Below are positions 1 to 6,334 of a stretch of DNA of 7,338 nucleotides, in pieces. The first letter of the stretch is position 1, and each line of letters opens with the position of its first letter. Position numbers and translations under genes: made by a program. The DNA comes from a bacterium (GTDB lineage Bacteria > Atribacterota > JS1 > SB-45 > 34-128). The notes under the pieces are model-generated. The model saw nothing but the letters and a program-made list of their open reading frames with translations, had not been told where the DNA came from and made no database searches. Location: positions 1 to 7,338 of the forward strand of contig JAHIPN010000256.1 of the NCBI GenBank assembly GCA_018894595.1. The letters are read 5' to 3'.

Positions 1-504
1 GATGCAGAGAGTTTAATTTTAAATAAAGAAGAAATAAATAACTTAAATGAAAAAACTTTTAGACAGATGGGGTCTAAAGGACTGGAAGAAGCTCTGTATG
101 ATTTAGAAAAATTTCCTTTAATTATTACTAAAGAAAAACTACTAAATACTATGAAGGCATATTCATCCAGAGAAGTTCCCCCCCCCAGAACCCCGATATG
201 ATGCATCTGCAAATGAAATTTCAAATAAATTATTAGGTTCTATTAAAGACAGAGAAAATACTCTTAATCAATTAGTACCAGGCGACCCAATTTATATGAA
301 AGGACATGTGGCAATGTATTTGGGCAGGGTGGGAATAATTATTATGTGATTCATTCTGGAGCTGGGTATTGTGTAAAAAATAAAGATGGAAGCATAAGAC
401 CGGTAACAGTACGTGGGGTCTTTGTTATGGAAGTACACCAATTACTAATGAGCGGAGGAAAAAGTTATTTAGAAGCTTTTACAACCGCCCGCGAATTTCA
501 ATAA
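1..504 (+). pseudogene. Decayed NlpC/P60 endopeptidase, 3' part (frameshifted, internally deleted)
   Basis: The gene runs in from the left edge. Frame 1 (1-180) reads as the N-terminal stabilising domain of multi-domain NlpC/P60 enzymes (NKEEINNLNEKTF, GLEEALYDLEKFPLIITKEKLL). The reading must shift by one base in a run of nine C (178-186) to continue as PEPRYDASANEISNKLLGSIKDREN. Without a linker this is followed by QLVPGDPIYMKGHVAMYLG, the end of the catalytic domain. A second, opposite shift near 320-327 returns to frame 1 for GGNNYYVIHSGAGY and the terminal GKSYLEAFTTAREFQ, with a stop at 502-504. Relatives have two SH3b domains and a Cys-containing half of the peptidase between these two parts; both are missing, about at 257-275. 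The histidines of GHV and VIHS remain but the nucleophilic Cys is gone. Intact relatives cleave gamma-D-Glu-diamino acid bonds in murein peptides. The two single-base shifts could be sequencing errors; the deletion could not easily be. Confidence 0.8.
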
Positions 505-628
505 TATATACCTCTTCTTCGTTAAGTTTATTCCACTATTACATATAAGGTTAACAAAAAGGTTGCCTCCGAATTTCCCGTAAGTAAAAATAATTTATTA
601 AAAAATAAATAATAGTAAGAAGAATTTA
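505..628. other. Intergenic spacer upstream of the murR promoter
   Basis: This stretch is very AT-rich and shows no open frame of note. There is no convincing intrinsic terminator after the broken NlpC/P60 gene. The only symmetry is a weak AT hairpin around 593-608, which base composition alone can explain. Confidence 0.6.
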
Positions 629-643
629 TTGACATAATGTCAA
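629..643. promoter_or_regulatory. Perfect palindrome over the -35 box, candidate MurR-type operator
   Basis: TTGACAT (629-635) and ATGTCAA (637-643) are exact reverse complements around A636. The left arm contains the whole -35 hexamer, so a bound dimer would block RNA polymerase. RpiR-family regulators commonly bind palindromes near their own promoter, so autoregulation by the adjacent gene product is the simplest reading. The assignment to this regulator is inference. Confidence 0.6.
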
Positions 644-657
644 ATAGATATTATAAT
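629..657 (+). promoter_or_regulatory. Consensus sigma-A promoter of the murR-murQ unit
   Basis: TTGACA at 629-634 and TATAAT at 652-657 are separated by exactly 17 bp, so both boxes and the spacing match the vegetative sigma-70/A consensus. Transcription should start near 664, giving a leader of about 44 nt before the murR-like ATG at 708. A strong promoter like this usually needs a repressor, and the palindrome over the -35 box would supply its site. Confidence 0.85.
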
Positions 658-707
658 AACTAAAAATAATAAGTATAGTAATAAAATTATAAAGGTTGTG
701 AAAAAAG

Positions 708-1601
708 ATGACAGAGATAGAGAGGAAAAATAACTTGCCCAACGGTATTTTAAGAATTAAAAGTCACCTTACCTCCCTAAAACCAGCGGAAAGAAAAGTG
801 GCTGATTATATATTAGATAATGTTAATGAAGTTATTCATCTTTCTATTACAAAAATGGCCGAGAACGTGGGGGTAAGTGAGGCTACAGTAGTTAAATTTT
901 GTCAACATATTGGTTATTCAGGTTACCAGGAGCTGAAAATTATCTTAGCACAAGCTGGAGGGAAAGAACATGGAGTTGGAGAGCATATTTATGGTGAAAT
1001 AGAGGTCAACGATAATCTGGATACCATTATTGAAAAAATCTTTCAAATTTATAATCAATCATTAAATAATACGAAAGAGTTGCTAAAGAATGCTGATATT
1101 AAAGCCAGTGTTGAAATGATTTTAAAGGCCCGCAGGATATATTTCTTTGGGTTTGGAGCATCGGGAATTGTAGCAGAAGATGCAGAGCTGAAATTTAAAA
1201 GAATTAATCATATAGCAGAGGCTTTAATAGATAATCATAAGCAAAAGATGGTAGGAGCTTTATTGACAGAGGAAGATTTGGTGATTGGTATATCTGATTC
1301 AGGAAAGACAAAGGAATTGATTGAGTCTCTTGAAATCGTTAAACTCACGATGGCAAAAATTATTGCTATCACTTCTAATTTAGGTTCTCCTATTACTAAA
1401 TTAGCAGATATTACTTTACTTACTTCATCCCAAGAGACACCTTTTAGAGGAAGTGCCCTGGCTTCAAGAATGGCTCAATTAGCAGTAATAGATGTATTGT
1501 TTTTAGGTGTTGCTACTGCTGAATATACTAAGACTTTAGAGGCTTTAGAAAAGACGAGAGTAGCCTTGCAAGAAAGTAAATTGTTAAATAAATTATTGTA
1601 A
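708..1601 (+). CDS. murR: MurR/RpiR family transcriptional regulator (HTH-SIS)
   Basis: This 297-residue protein has the standard RpiR layout. The N-terminal HTH_6 domain spans about 10-85, with the helix-turn-helix at 47-70 (ITKMAENVGVSEATVVKFCQ). A SIS sugar-phosphate-binding domain follows at about 130-265, with the glycine-rich turn FFGFGASG (146-153), the loop GISDSGKTKE (194-203) and the helix SRMAQLAVID (253-262). Family members repress or activate amino-sugar catabolism and sense a phosphosugar; E. coli MurR responds to MurNAc-6-P. The gene for MurNAc-6-P etherase lies 42 bp downstream, which supports a MurR-like role. The ATG is preceded by AAAGG at 691-695, a modest site with a long 12-nt gap. 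A GTG at 698 is out of frame and soon stops. Family assignment is firm; the exact ligand and whether it represses are inferred from context. Confidence 0.9.
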   Translation: MTEIERKNNLPNGILRIKSHLTSLKPAERKVADYILDNVNEVIHLSITKMAENVGVSEATVVKFCQHIGYSGYQELKIILAQAGGKEHGVGEHIYGEIEVNDNLDTIIEKIFQIYNQSLNNTKELLKNADIKASVEMILKARRIYFFGFGASGIVAEDAELKFKRINHIAEALIDNHKQKMVGALLTEEDLVIGISDSGKTKELIESLEIVKLTMAKIIAITSNLGSPITKLADITLLTSSQETPFRGSALASRMAQLAVIDVLFLGVATAEYTKTLEALEKTRVALQESKLLNKLL

Positions 1602-1643
1602 ATTTGTACATAAGATTAAATTAAAAAATAATGAGGGCATAAT

Positions 1644-2543
1644 ATGGCATTAAATAATAAAATTTCTATAATGACTGAAGAAAGAAATCCTGCTAGTATG
1701 AAAATTGATTTGATGGGTACAGAGGAAATAATATGTTTGATTAATCAGGAAGATGCCAAAGTCGCCGAGGCTGTTAGGGTAGAAATACCTGCTATCAAAA
1801 AAGCAGTTGATATGATTGTTGCTAGAATGAAAGAAGGAGGTCGGCTGTTTTATGTAGGGGCAGGAACCAGTGGTAGACTGGGGATATTAGATGCGATAGA
1901 GTGTGGACCTACTTTTGGCGTTGAAAATGGCAAAGTAGTAGGGGTTTTAGCTGGAGGGGAAAAAGCCATGTTTGTTGCTCAGGAGGACACAGAAGATGAT
2001 TTTAATATAGGGGCAAAAGCAATAAAAAAATATAATATAAATGCTTTAGATAGTGTAATTGGAATAGCTGCCAGTGGAAATACTCCTTATGTGCTAGGAG
2101 CTATAGAAGAGGCCAAAAAACACGGAGCTCTTACCATTGGACTTGTTTGTATCATTAATTCACTTTTAGAAAAAAAAGTAGATGTGATAATAGCTCCCTT
2201 TGTAGGGCCTGAAATAATTACCGGGTCCACCAGAATGAAAGCGGGGACAGCCCAGAAGATGGTTTTAAATATGATATCTACTACAGTGATGATTAAACTA
2301 GGCAAGGTTTATTCTAATTTAATGGTCGACCTTAATCCTTCTAATTATAAACTGAGAGAGAGGGCTAAAAATATTTTTATGGAGATTACTAATGTCAATT
2401 ATGAAATGGCAGCAGAATATTTAAAAGAGACTGATTATAATATTAAAGCGGCTATTGTAATGTATCAAAAAGGAGTTACTCTGGAGGAAGCATTGAAACT
2501 GTTGAAAGAAAAGGAAGGAATTTTAGTCAGGATAATTGATTGA
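1644..2543 (+). CDS. murQ: N-acetylmuramic acid 6-phosphate etherase MurQ
   Basis: MurQ is a cytoplasmic SIS-fold lyase that removes the D-lactyl ether from MurNAc-6-P to give GlcNAc-6-P and D-lactate, a key step of peptidoglycan recycling. At 299 residues it has the normal length. Diagnostic stretches are GRLFYVGAGTSGRLG (66-80), DAIECGPTFG (83-92), AASGNTPYV (142-150), and GPEIITGSTRMKAGTAQK (188-205). Glu86 and Glu117 have the same 31-residue spacing as the two catalytic acids Glu83 and Glu114 of E. coli MurQ. The C-terminal helical region (about 245-299) is complete. A usual CPP is CGP here, a mild change. The ribosome site GAGGG at 1633-1637 sits 6 nt before the ATG. It follows the regulator gene closely and is probably cotranscribed from the promoter at 629. 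A decayed copy of its 3' end lies about 1 kb downstream. Confidence 0.95.
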   Translation: MALNNKISIMTEERNPASMKIDLMGTEEIICLINQEDAKVAEAVRVEIPAIKKAVDMIVARMKEGGRLFYVGAGTSGRLGILDAIECGPTFGVENGKVVGVLAGGEKAMFVAQEDTEDDFNIGAKAIKKYNINALDSVIGIAASGNTPYVLGAIEEAKKHGALTIGLVCIINSLLEKKVDVIIAPFVGPEIITGSTRMKAGTAQKMVLNMISTTVMIKLGKVYSNLMVDLNPSNYKLRERAKNIFMEITNVNYEMAAEYLKETDYNIKAAIVMYQKGVTLEEALKLLKEKEGILVRIID

Positions 2544-2827
2544 GATATTAGAGAAGAAAACATTAGTTATTAGTTTGAGATGATTAATAAATTAATTTGC
2601 AATAATTGAGAGTTTGAAAAATAAAACAGAAGGTTACTTTTATTGAAAAATATGATTTTTCAAGTAATATAAAGAAGCCATAGCTTTTATTATAGTAAGA
2701 GACGAATTTTCTCAAGGTAATCTAGATATAATTTTTCAAATGGCTTATCGAGCGCTATTGATGTGTCTTGAAGAATGAGCACGCTCAGGTTAGTGTCTCT
2801 ATGGACAGGTAAAGGGGGCAGTATTCA
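2544..2827. other. Spacer between murQ and the acetyltransferase gene
   Basis: This 284-bp stretch holds no convincing gene. Its main feature is the palindrome and promoter candidate at 2643-2670. One frame stays open for about 34 codons (about 2674-2778), with readable protein-like sequence (GNLDIIFQMAYRALLMCLEE) but no start or ribosome site, so it may be a gene remnant or chance. GAGCG at 2750-2754 can pair with CGCTC at 2782-2786 across a 27-nt loop, too weak to call an RNA element. No terminator with a T-run follows murQ. Confidence 0.5.
2643..2670 (+). promoter_or_regulatory. Palindrome with candidate promoter upstream of the GNAT gene
   Basis: TTGAAAAAT (2643-2651) and ATTTTTCAA (2655-2663) are exact reverse complements with a 3-nt centre. 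TTGAAA at 2643-2648 could act as a -35 box, with TAATAT at 2665-2670 as a -10 box after 16 bp. The palindrome therefore covers the -35 region in the same way as at the murR promoter. It is not followed by a T-run, so a terminator is unlikely. The TGAAA/TTTCA core resembles sites reported for RpiR-family regulators, but this is from memory and the link is inferred. Confidence 0.4.
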
Positions 2828-3325
2828 ATGCTTATAAGAACAATAAGAATGGAAGATGCAAAAAATTATTTAAATCTATGTAAAAAGCTTGATAGAGAAA
2901 CGGAATTCAGGCTCTATGAACCCGGAGAGCTAAATATAACCATTGACCAGCAGAGAAAAATCATTCAGGATTTAATCAAAAATAAAAAATCAACCTTATT
3001 AGTTGTAGATATATATGGCCAGCTAGCAGGTTATCTTTTAGCCTTAGGGCGTAATATTAACAGAATCAAGCATTGTGTGCACATAAGTATTGGGATATTA
3101 CAGGATTATGTAGGACAGGGTATTGGAACAAAACTGTTTATTGAATTAGAAAAGTGGGCTATTCAAAATCAAATTCATCGTTTGGAATTAACTGTAATGG
3201 TAAACAACAAAGCTGGCCAAGCGCTATATAAAAAAATGGGTTTTAAAGTGGAAGGAGTAAAAGAACATTCTTTATTTGTGAATGGTCGGTATATTGATGA
3301 TATTTATATGGCTAAATTGATTTAA
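2828..3325 (+). CDS. GNAT family N-acetyltransferase
   Basis: This 165-residue single-domain protein is a typical GNAT fold enzyme, transferring an acetyl group from acetyl-CoA to an amine. It begins LIRTIRMEDAKNYLNL, as in ribosomal/amino-acid-type acetyltransferases. Motif A lies at about 86-110 with the CoA pyrophosphate loop YVGQGIGTKL (94-103); the first position of the Q/R-x-x-G-x-G/A pattern is Val rather than Arg or Gln, a change that occurs in this subfamily. Motif B is NNKAGQALYKKMGF (126-139). The C-terminal DIYMAKLI is characteristic of the family. The start is supported by AAAGGGGG at 2811-2818, 9 nt upstream. The substrate cannot be told from sequence. Its position between murQ and a murQ relic, in a salvage locus, allows but does not show an amino-sugar or peptide substrate. 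Confidence 0.88.
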   Translation: MLIRTIRMEDAKNYLNLCKKLDRETEFRLYEPGELNITIDQQRKIIQDLIKNKKSTLLVVDIYGQLAGYLLALGRNINRIKHCVHISIGILQDYVGQGIGTKLFIELEKWAIQNQIHRLELTVMVNNKAGQALYKKMGFKVEGVKEHSLFVNGRYIDDIYMAKLI

Positions 3326-3379
3326 GAATATTCTTTGTTAACCAGAAGGGTAGAATATTATAGGCATACTTGGGGTATC

Positions 3380-3617
3380 TACATGAATATGATATTTATA
3401 GATAGAGAAAGACTAAATATATTTACTATCTAATGGTTGATTTTATATGATGATTACTAATGTAAATTATAACATAACTTAAGAGTATTTAAGAAAGCTT
3501 GGTTGTAATTATTAGAGTAATTATTGTGGTGTAATAAAAAAAGGGGATATATCGAAGGCAATATAAATGTATTGAAAGGAGGTGGGAGCAGAAGTTCTAA
3601 CTAAGATAATTGATTGA
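3380..3617 (+). pseudogene. Decayed duplicate of the murQ 3' end
   Basis: No intact frame exists, but the DNA aligns with the last part of the murQ gene. From 3447 the translation MMITNVNY, stop, EYL parallels MEITNVNYEMAAEYL of MurQ (246-260). It ends KIID plus stop at 3617, parallel to RIID plus stop. DNA similarity continues past the stop (GATAATTGATTGAAATATTA here against GATAATTGATTGAGATATTA after murQ). Upstream, AATATGATAT at about 3383 and CTAATGGTTGA at 3430-3440 match murQ codons near 209-212 and 225-230, with a deletion of roughly 45 bp between the latter and 3441. In-frame stops occur at 3480, 3513, 3564 and 3573. It is therefore a dead fragment of a second murQ. Weak similarity may begin near 3341. 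The intact copy lies on the other side of the GNAT gene. Confidence 0.75.
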
Positions 3618-3699
3618 AATATTAAGACAGAGGAGGTATTAATAAGATGATGTCAAAAATATTATGAGTTTTACTTTTACGGAATCGAGTATCTCTGAA

Positions 3700-3772
3700 G
3701 AGCCCAGTGCGATAGTTCCGCATGCTGGGATCTGTGCGGGGGTAGTCAGGTAACTGGCTATCCTACCGTGAC
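3700..3772 (+). mobile_element. Group II intron 3' end relic (domains V and VI)
   Basis: GAGCCCAGTGCGAT (3700-3713) opens like a canonical 34-nt domain V. The catalytic triad AGC is at 3701-3703. CCCAG (3703-3707) pairs with CTGGG (3725-3729), T3708 can wobble with G3724, A3722-T3723 form the two-base bulge, and GCG (3709-3711) pairs with CGC (3719-3721) under a short loop. G3702 faces A3730 instead of the usual U, perhaps decay. After a 4-nt linker (TGTG), 3737-3768 forms a 13-bp hairpin: CGGGGGTAGTCAG against the CTGGCTA...CCG strand, capped by the GNRA-type loop GTAA (3750-3753). A3765 is unpaired in its 3' strand, 7 nt before a possible splice end GAC at 3772, as expected for a branch-point A. 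No reverse transcriptase frame and no 5' GTGYG intron start are present, so it looks like a 5'-truncated copy. Another structured RNA is the alternative. Confidence 0.6.
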
Positions 3773-3803
3773 GATTAGGAAAAAAGTTTAAAGGAGGGAA
3801 AAA

Positions 3804-5324
3804 ATGAAAAAGTTTTTTCTATTATTAATTAGTTTGGCGTTAATTGGAAGTCTATTAACCCCTTTTGCGTTAGCAGAATCAAGAGGGGGCACCCTTAGTA
3901 TTGGTGTGGATCAAGAGGTGGTGGGGTTAGATCCTCACATAGTTACTGCGTTCTCTTCATTTCGACGTTTAGACCTTCTTTATAATACATTGGTAAAACT
4001 GGATTATAACCTTGATATTGTACCAGACTTAGCAGATTCTTGGGAAATCCCAGATAGTCTAACTTATATTTTTCATTTAAGGAAGGGTGTAAAATTTCAT
4101 AACGGAAGAGAACTTACTGCTGATGATGTAAAATTTAGCTTAGAAAGAATACTTAATCCTGAGACGGCTTCTCCTGGTCGCTCATATATAATCCCCATAT
4201 CAAACATTGAATCAATTGACCAATATACTATAAGGATAGAACTCTCATCTCCCTTAGCCTCTTTTTTAGATGGGCTTACTTCCAAAAATTGTGCTATAGT
4301 TCCAAAAGAAGAAGTGGAGAAATACGGGAACCTTCAAAGGAATGTAGTGGGAACAGGACCTTTTAAATTGGAAGAATGGGTTCCTGATAATTATATGAAA
4401 CTTGTAAGAAATCCTAGTTATTTCGAAAAAGAATTTCCATATCTTGATGCTGTAATTTTTAGAGTGATTCCAGAGCAAACATCGCTTCTTGCTGGAATTA
4501 AATCGGGAAGTCTTGATATAGCAACTATTAATGAAGGAAGTATAATATTGCAGGCCAAAAAAGATCCGAATCTTGTAGTAATACAAGTTCCAGGACTTAA
4601 CTTAAGGACGTTTGGATTTAATAATACCCGAGAACCTTTTAATGATGTAAGAGTAAGAGAAGCAATTGCTTTGGCAATAGATAGAGACGAAATAGTAAAT
4701 GCAGCTGAGTTTGGAATGGCACAGCCTTCAGGCCCTCTCGCTGCTTCTGTAAAAAAGTGGGCAAAACCTTTAGAGGAACTTCCTTTTTCTAAGCCAAATC
4801 TAAAGAAAGCTAGAGAGCTTCTTGCTGAGGCAGGGTACCCTGATGGTTTTTCTTTTAATGTTGTTGCTTCCAGTACGTATGAGGGAGGATTAGCAGTAGC
4901 CCAAATAATTCAAAGTCAGTTAAAAAAAGTTGGCCTTAGGCCTGAACTAGAGGTAGTAGAATGGGGAATATATATTGATCGTTGGGTGAAGAGAGATTTT
5001 GACTCTATGGTAGAACTTAGAGGAGGATCTCCTGAGCCTGATAGATTCCTTTATCGTAGTCTCCACAGTACAGGTGGCGTAAATAACTGGTTATTTAAAG
5101 ATGAGGAAGTGGATAAGTTATTAGATGAAGGAAGAAAACTTATAAAATTTGAGGATAGAAAGCCTATATATGATAAAATTCAGGTTTTACTTTCAGAAAA
5201 AGTGCCCGTAATCTTTCTTTATGTTCCTTTAGATACTAAAATTTTGAGTCCAAATGTGAAAAATTTTAGACAAATGGGGAATGGTTCTATTCAGTATCTC
5301 TTCCAAACTTGGCTGGAGAAATAG
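3804..5324 (+). CDS. Peptide ABC transporter substrate-binding protein (SBP_bac_5, DppA/OppA type)
   Basis: This 506-residue extracytoplasmic binding protein captures peptides or similar ligands for the permeases encoded next. Residues 1-24 form a signal peptide (MKKFF, hydrophobic core, ALA then ES), probably cut by signal peptidase I. There is no lipobox cysteine, so the protein should be free in a periplasm rather than a lipoprotein. The cluster-5 signature is clear: VGLDPHIVTAFSSFRR (40-55), PDLADSWEIPDSLTYIFHLR (74-93), then GVKFHNGRELTADDVKFSLER, and later VGTGPFKLEEW and REPFNDVRVREAIALAIDRD. Length is normal and no key block is missing. AAGGAGGG at 3791-3798, 5 nt before the ATG, is a strong ribosome site. 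The ligand cannot be read from sequence; muropeptides are plausible given murR-murQ nearby, but nickel, oligosaccharide and other ligands also occur in this family. Confidence 0.93.
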   Translation: MKKFFLLLISLALIGSLLTPFALAESRGGTLSIGVDQEVVGLDPHIVTAFSSFRRLDLLYNTLVKLDYNLDIVPDLADSWEIPDSLTYIFHLRKGVKFHNGRELTADDVKFSLERILNPETASPGRSYIIPISNIESIDQYTIRIELSSPLASFLDGLTSKNCAIVPKEEVEKYGNLQRNVVGTGPFKLEEWVPDNYMKLVRNPSYFEKEFPYLDAVIFRVIPEQTSLLAGIKSGSLDIATINEGSIILQAKKDPNLVVIQVPGLNLRTFGFNNTREPFNDVRVREAIALAIDRDEIVNAAEFGMAQPSGPLAASVKKWAKPLEELPFSKPNLKKARELLAEAGYPDGFSFNVVASSTYEGGLAVAQIIQSQLKKVGLRPELEVVEWGIYIDRWVKRDFDSMVELRGGSPEPDRFLYRSLHSTGGVNNWLFKDEEVDKLLDEGRKLIKFEDRKPIYDKIQVLLSEKVPVIFLYVPLDTKILSPNVKNFRQMGNGSIQYLFQTWLEK

Positions 5325-5329
5325 ATTAT

Positions 5330-5360
5330 AGAAGGAGGGCTCTTTGTGAGTCCTCCTTCT
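5330..5360 (+). promoter_or_regulatory. Intercistronic hairpin sequestering an SD sequence, with mini-ORF
   Basis: AGAAGGAGGGCTC (5330-5342) pairs with GAGTCCTCCTTCT (5348-5360) over 13 bp, with one G-T pair and a 5-nt loop. No T-run follows, so it is not an ordinary intrinsic terminator. Such stem-loops after binding-protein genes often protect the upstream message and lower expression of the permeases. The 5' arm is a perfect Shine-Dalgarno sequence. It lies 7 nt before a GTG (5346) opening a 7-codon frame, VSPPSKG, whose stop (5367-5369) is 3 nt before the dppB ATG. Whether that frame is translated is unknown. Confidence 0.7.
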
Positions 5361-5372
5361 AAAGGATAATTT

Positions 5373-6323
5373 ATGTATAGCTACATTTTAAAAAGATTTG
5401 TCAGCCTCATTCTTGTTCTTTTAGGAGTTTCTATTTTAATATTCTTTATGGTTCGGCTTGTTCCTGGTAGTGCTTTGGAGTTATATTTGGGAACACAGGT
5501 AGAGACAACACCTGAACAGATGGAGGAGTTAAAAATAATTTTTGGAGAAGACAAACCTGTGCTTGTTCTTTATGGAGAGTGGCTTTTTAGAATTCTCAGG
5601 GGTGACTTTGGTTGTTCCTTAAGAACTAGTCGCCCCGTTCTTTCTGATATTATAAGTCGCCTTCCTTTAACATTGGAGCTTACTATTTTTGCTCTATGTT
5701 TTTCAGTCCTAATAGGAGTACCCCTTGGCATTCTCTCGAGCATAAAACAAAATCCACTTATGGGCTTAGTTATAAGGATTACAGGACTTTTAGGACTCTC
5801 TATCCCCCAATTTTTTTTAGCAATTTTATTTGTGCTATTTTTTTCTTCCTTTAAAGGGTGGATTCCTATGGGAGCCTATATTCCCTTATTAGAAAATCCT
5901 ATACTTAGTTTAAAGATGTTGTTTTTTCCTTCCCTGGCCTTAGGGGGAGGTTTAGCAGCAGTAATTATGAGATTTACGAGAAATAGTATATTAGAAGTTT
6001 TTCAAATGGATTATATTAGAACTGCAAGATCTAAAGGAGTTTCTGAAAAGATTATACTAATAAAACATGCCTTGAAGAATGCCCTTTTGCCTGTGATTAC
6101 TGTATTGGGTTTTAATGCAGGATATTTAATGGGAGGAGCCGTTGTAATAGAAGAAGTTTTTGCTTTGCCAGGAATGGGGAGATTGGTTCTTTATGCCATA
6201 TATCAGAGAGATTACCCTCTTTTGCAAGGCATTGTATTGATTACTGCTGCATTTTTTGTTCTTATAAATCTTTTTACTGATATCCTTTATATATATATAG
6301 ATCCCCGAATTAGATATGGATAA
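5373..6323 (+). CDS. dppB: Peptide ABC transporter permease, DppB/OppB type
   Basis: This 316-residue inner-membrane protein is the first of two permease subunits that form the channel of a Dpp/Opp importer. It starts MYSYILKRFVSLILVLLGVSILIFF, the usual N-terminal segment of DppB-like proteins, followed by an external loop with PGSALELYLG and TPEQMEELKIIFG. Six membrane segments can be placed at about 9-28, 101-122, 133-158, 184-200, 237-258 and 283-305. The cytoplasmic EAA loop, which docks on the ATPase, is DYIRTARSKGVSEKIILIKHA (213-233). The hallmark GGAVVIEEVFALPGMGRL is at 254-271, and the protein ends DPRIRYG. AAAGGA at 5361-5366 serves as ribosome site 6 nt before the ATG. It follows the binding-protein gene by 48 bp that contain a hairpin. 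The symbol denotes family, not proven dipeptide specificity. Confidence 0.93.
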   Translation: MYSYILKRFVSLILVLLGVSILIFFMVRLVPGSALELYLGTQVETTPEQMEELKIIFGEDKPVLVLYGEWLFRILRGDFGCSLRTSRPVLSDIISRLPLTLELTIFALCFSVLIGVPLGILSSIKQNPLMGLVIRITGLLGLSIPQFFLAILFVLFFSSFKGWIPMGAYIPLLENPILSLKMLFFPSLALGGGLAAVIMRFTRNSILEVFQMDYIRTARSKGVSEKIILIKHALKNALLPVITVLGFNAGYLMGGAVVIEEVFALPGMGRLVLYAIYQRDYPLLQGIVLITAAFFVLINLFTDILYIYIDPRIRYG

Positions 6324-6334
6324 GAAGGAAAAAG

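Noticed and set aside
2087..2305. Minus-strand open frame of 72 codons inside murQ
   Set aside because: It lies fully inside the well-supported murQ gene on the other strand and shows no recognisable domain; a shadow frame.
3326..3359. AATATTC/GAATATT inverted repeat after the GNAT stop
   Set aside because: The loop is 19 nt, the arms are pure AT plus one C/G, and no T-run follows, so it is not a supportable terminator.
3690..3803. Known riboswitch (SAM, TPP, FMN, cobalamin, c-di-GMP, T-box) upstream of the binding protein
   Set aside because: None of the conserved core sequences of these classes that I know is present; the group II intron domain V/VI layout fits much better.
4097..4586. 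Two minus-strand open frames inside the binding-protein gene
   Set aside because: Both are opposite a complete, conserved SBP_bac_5 gene and have no family features.
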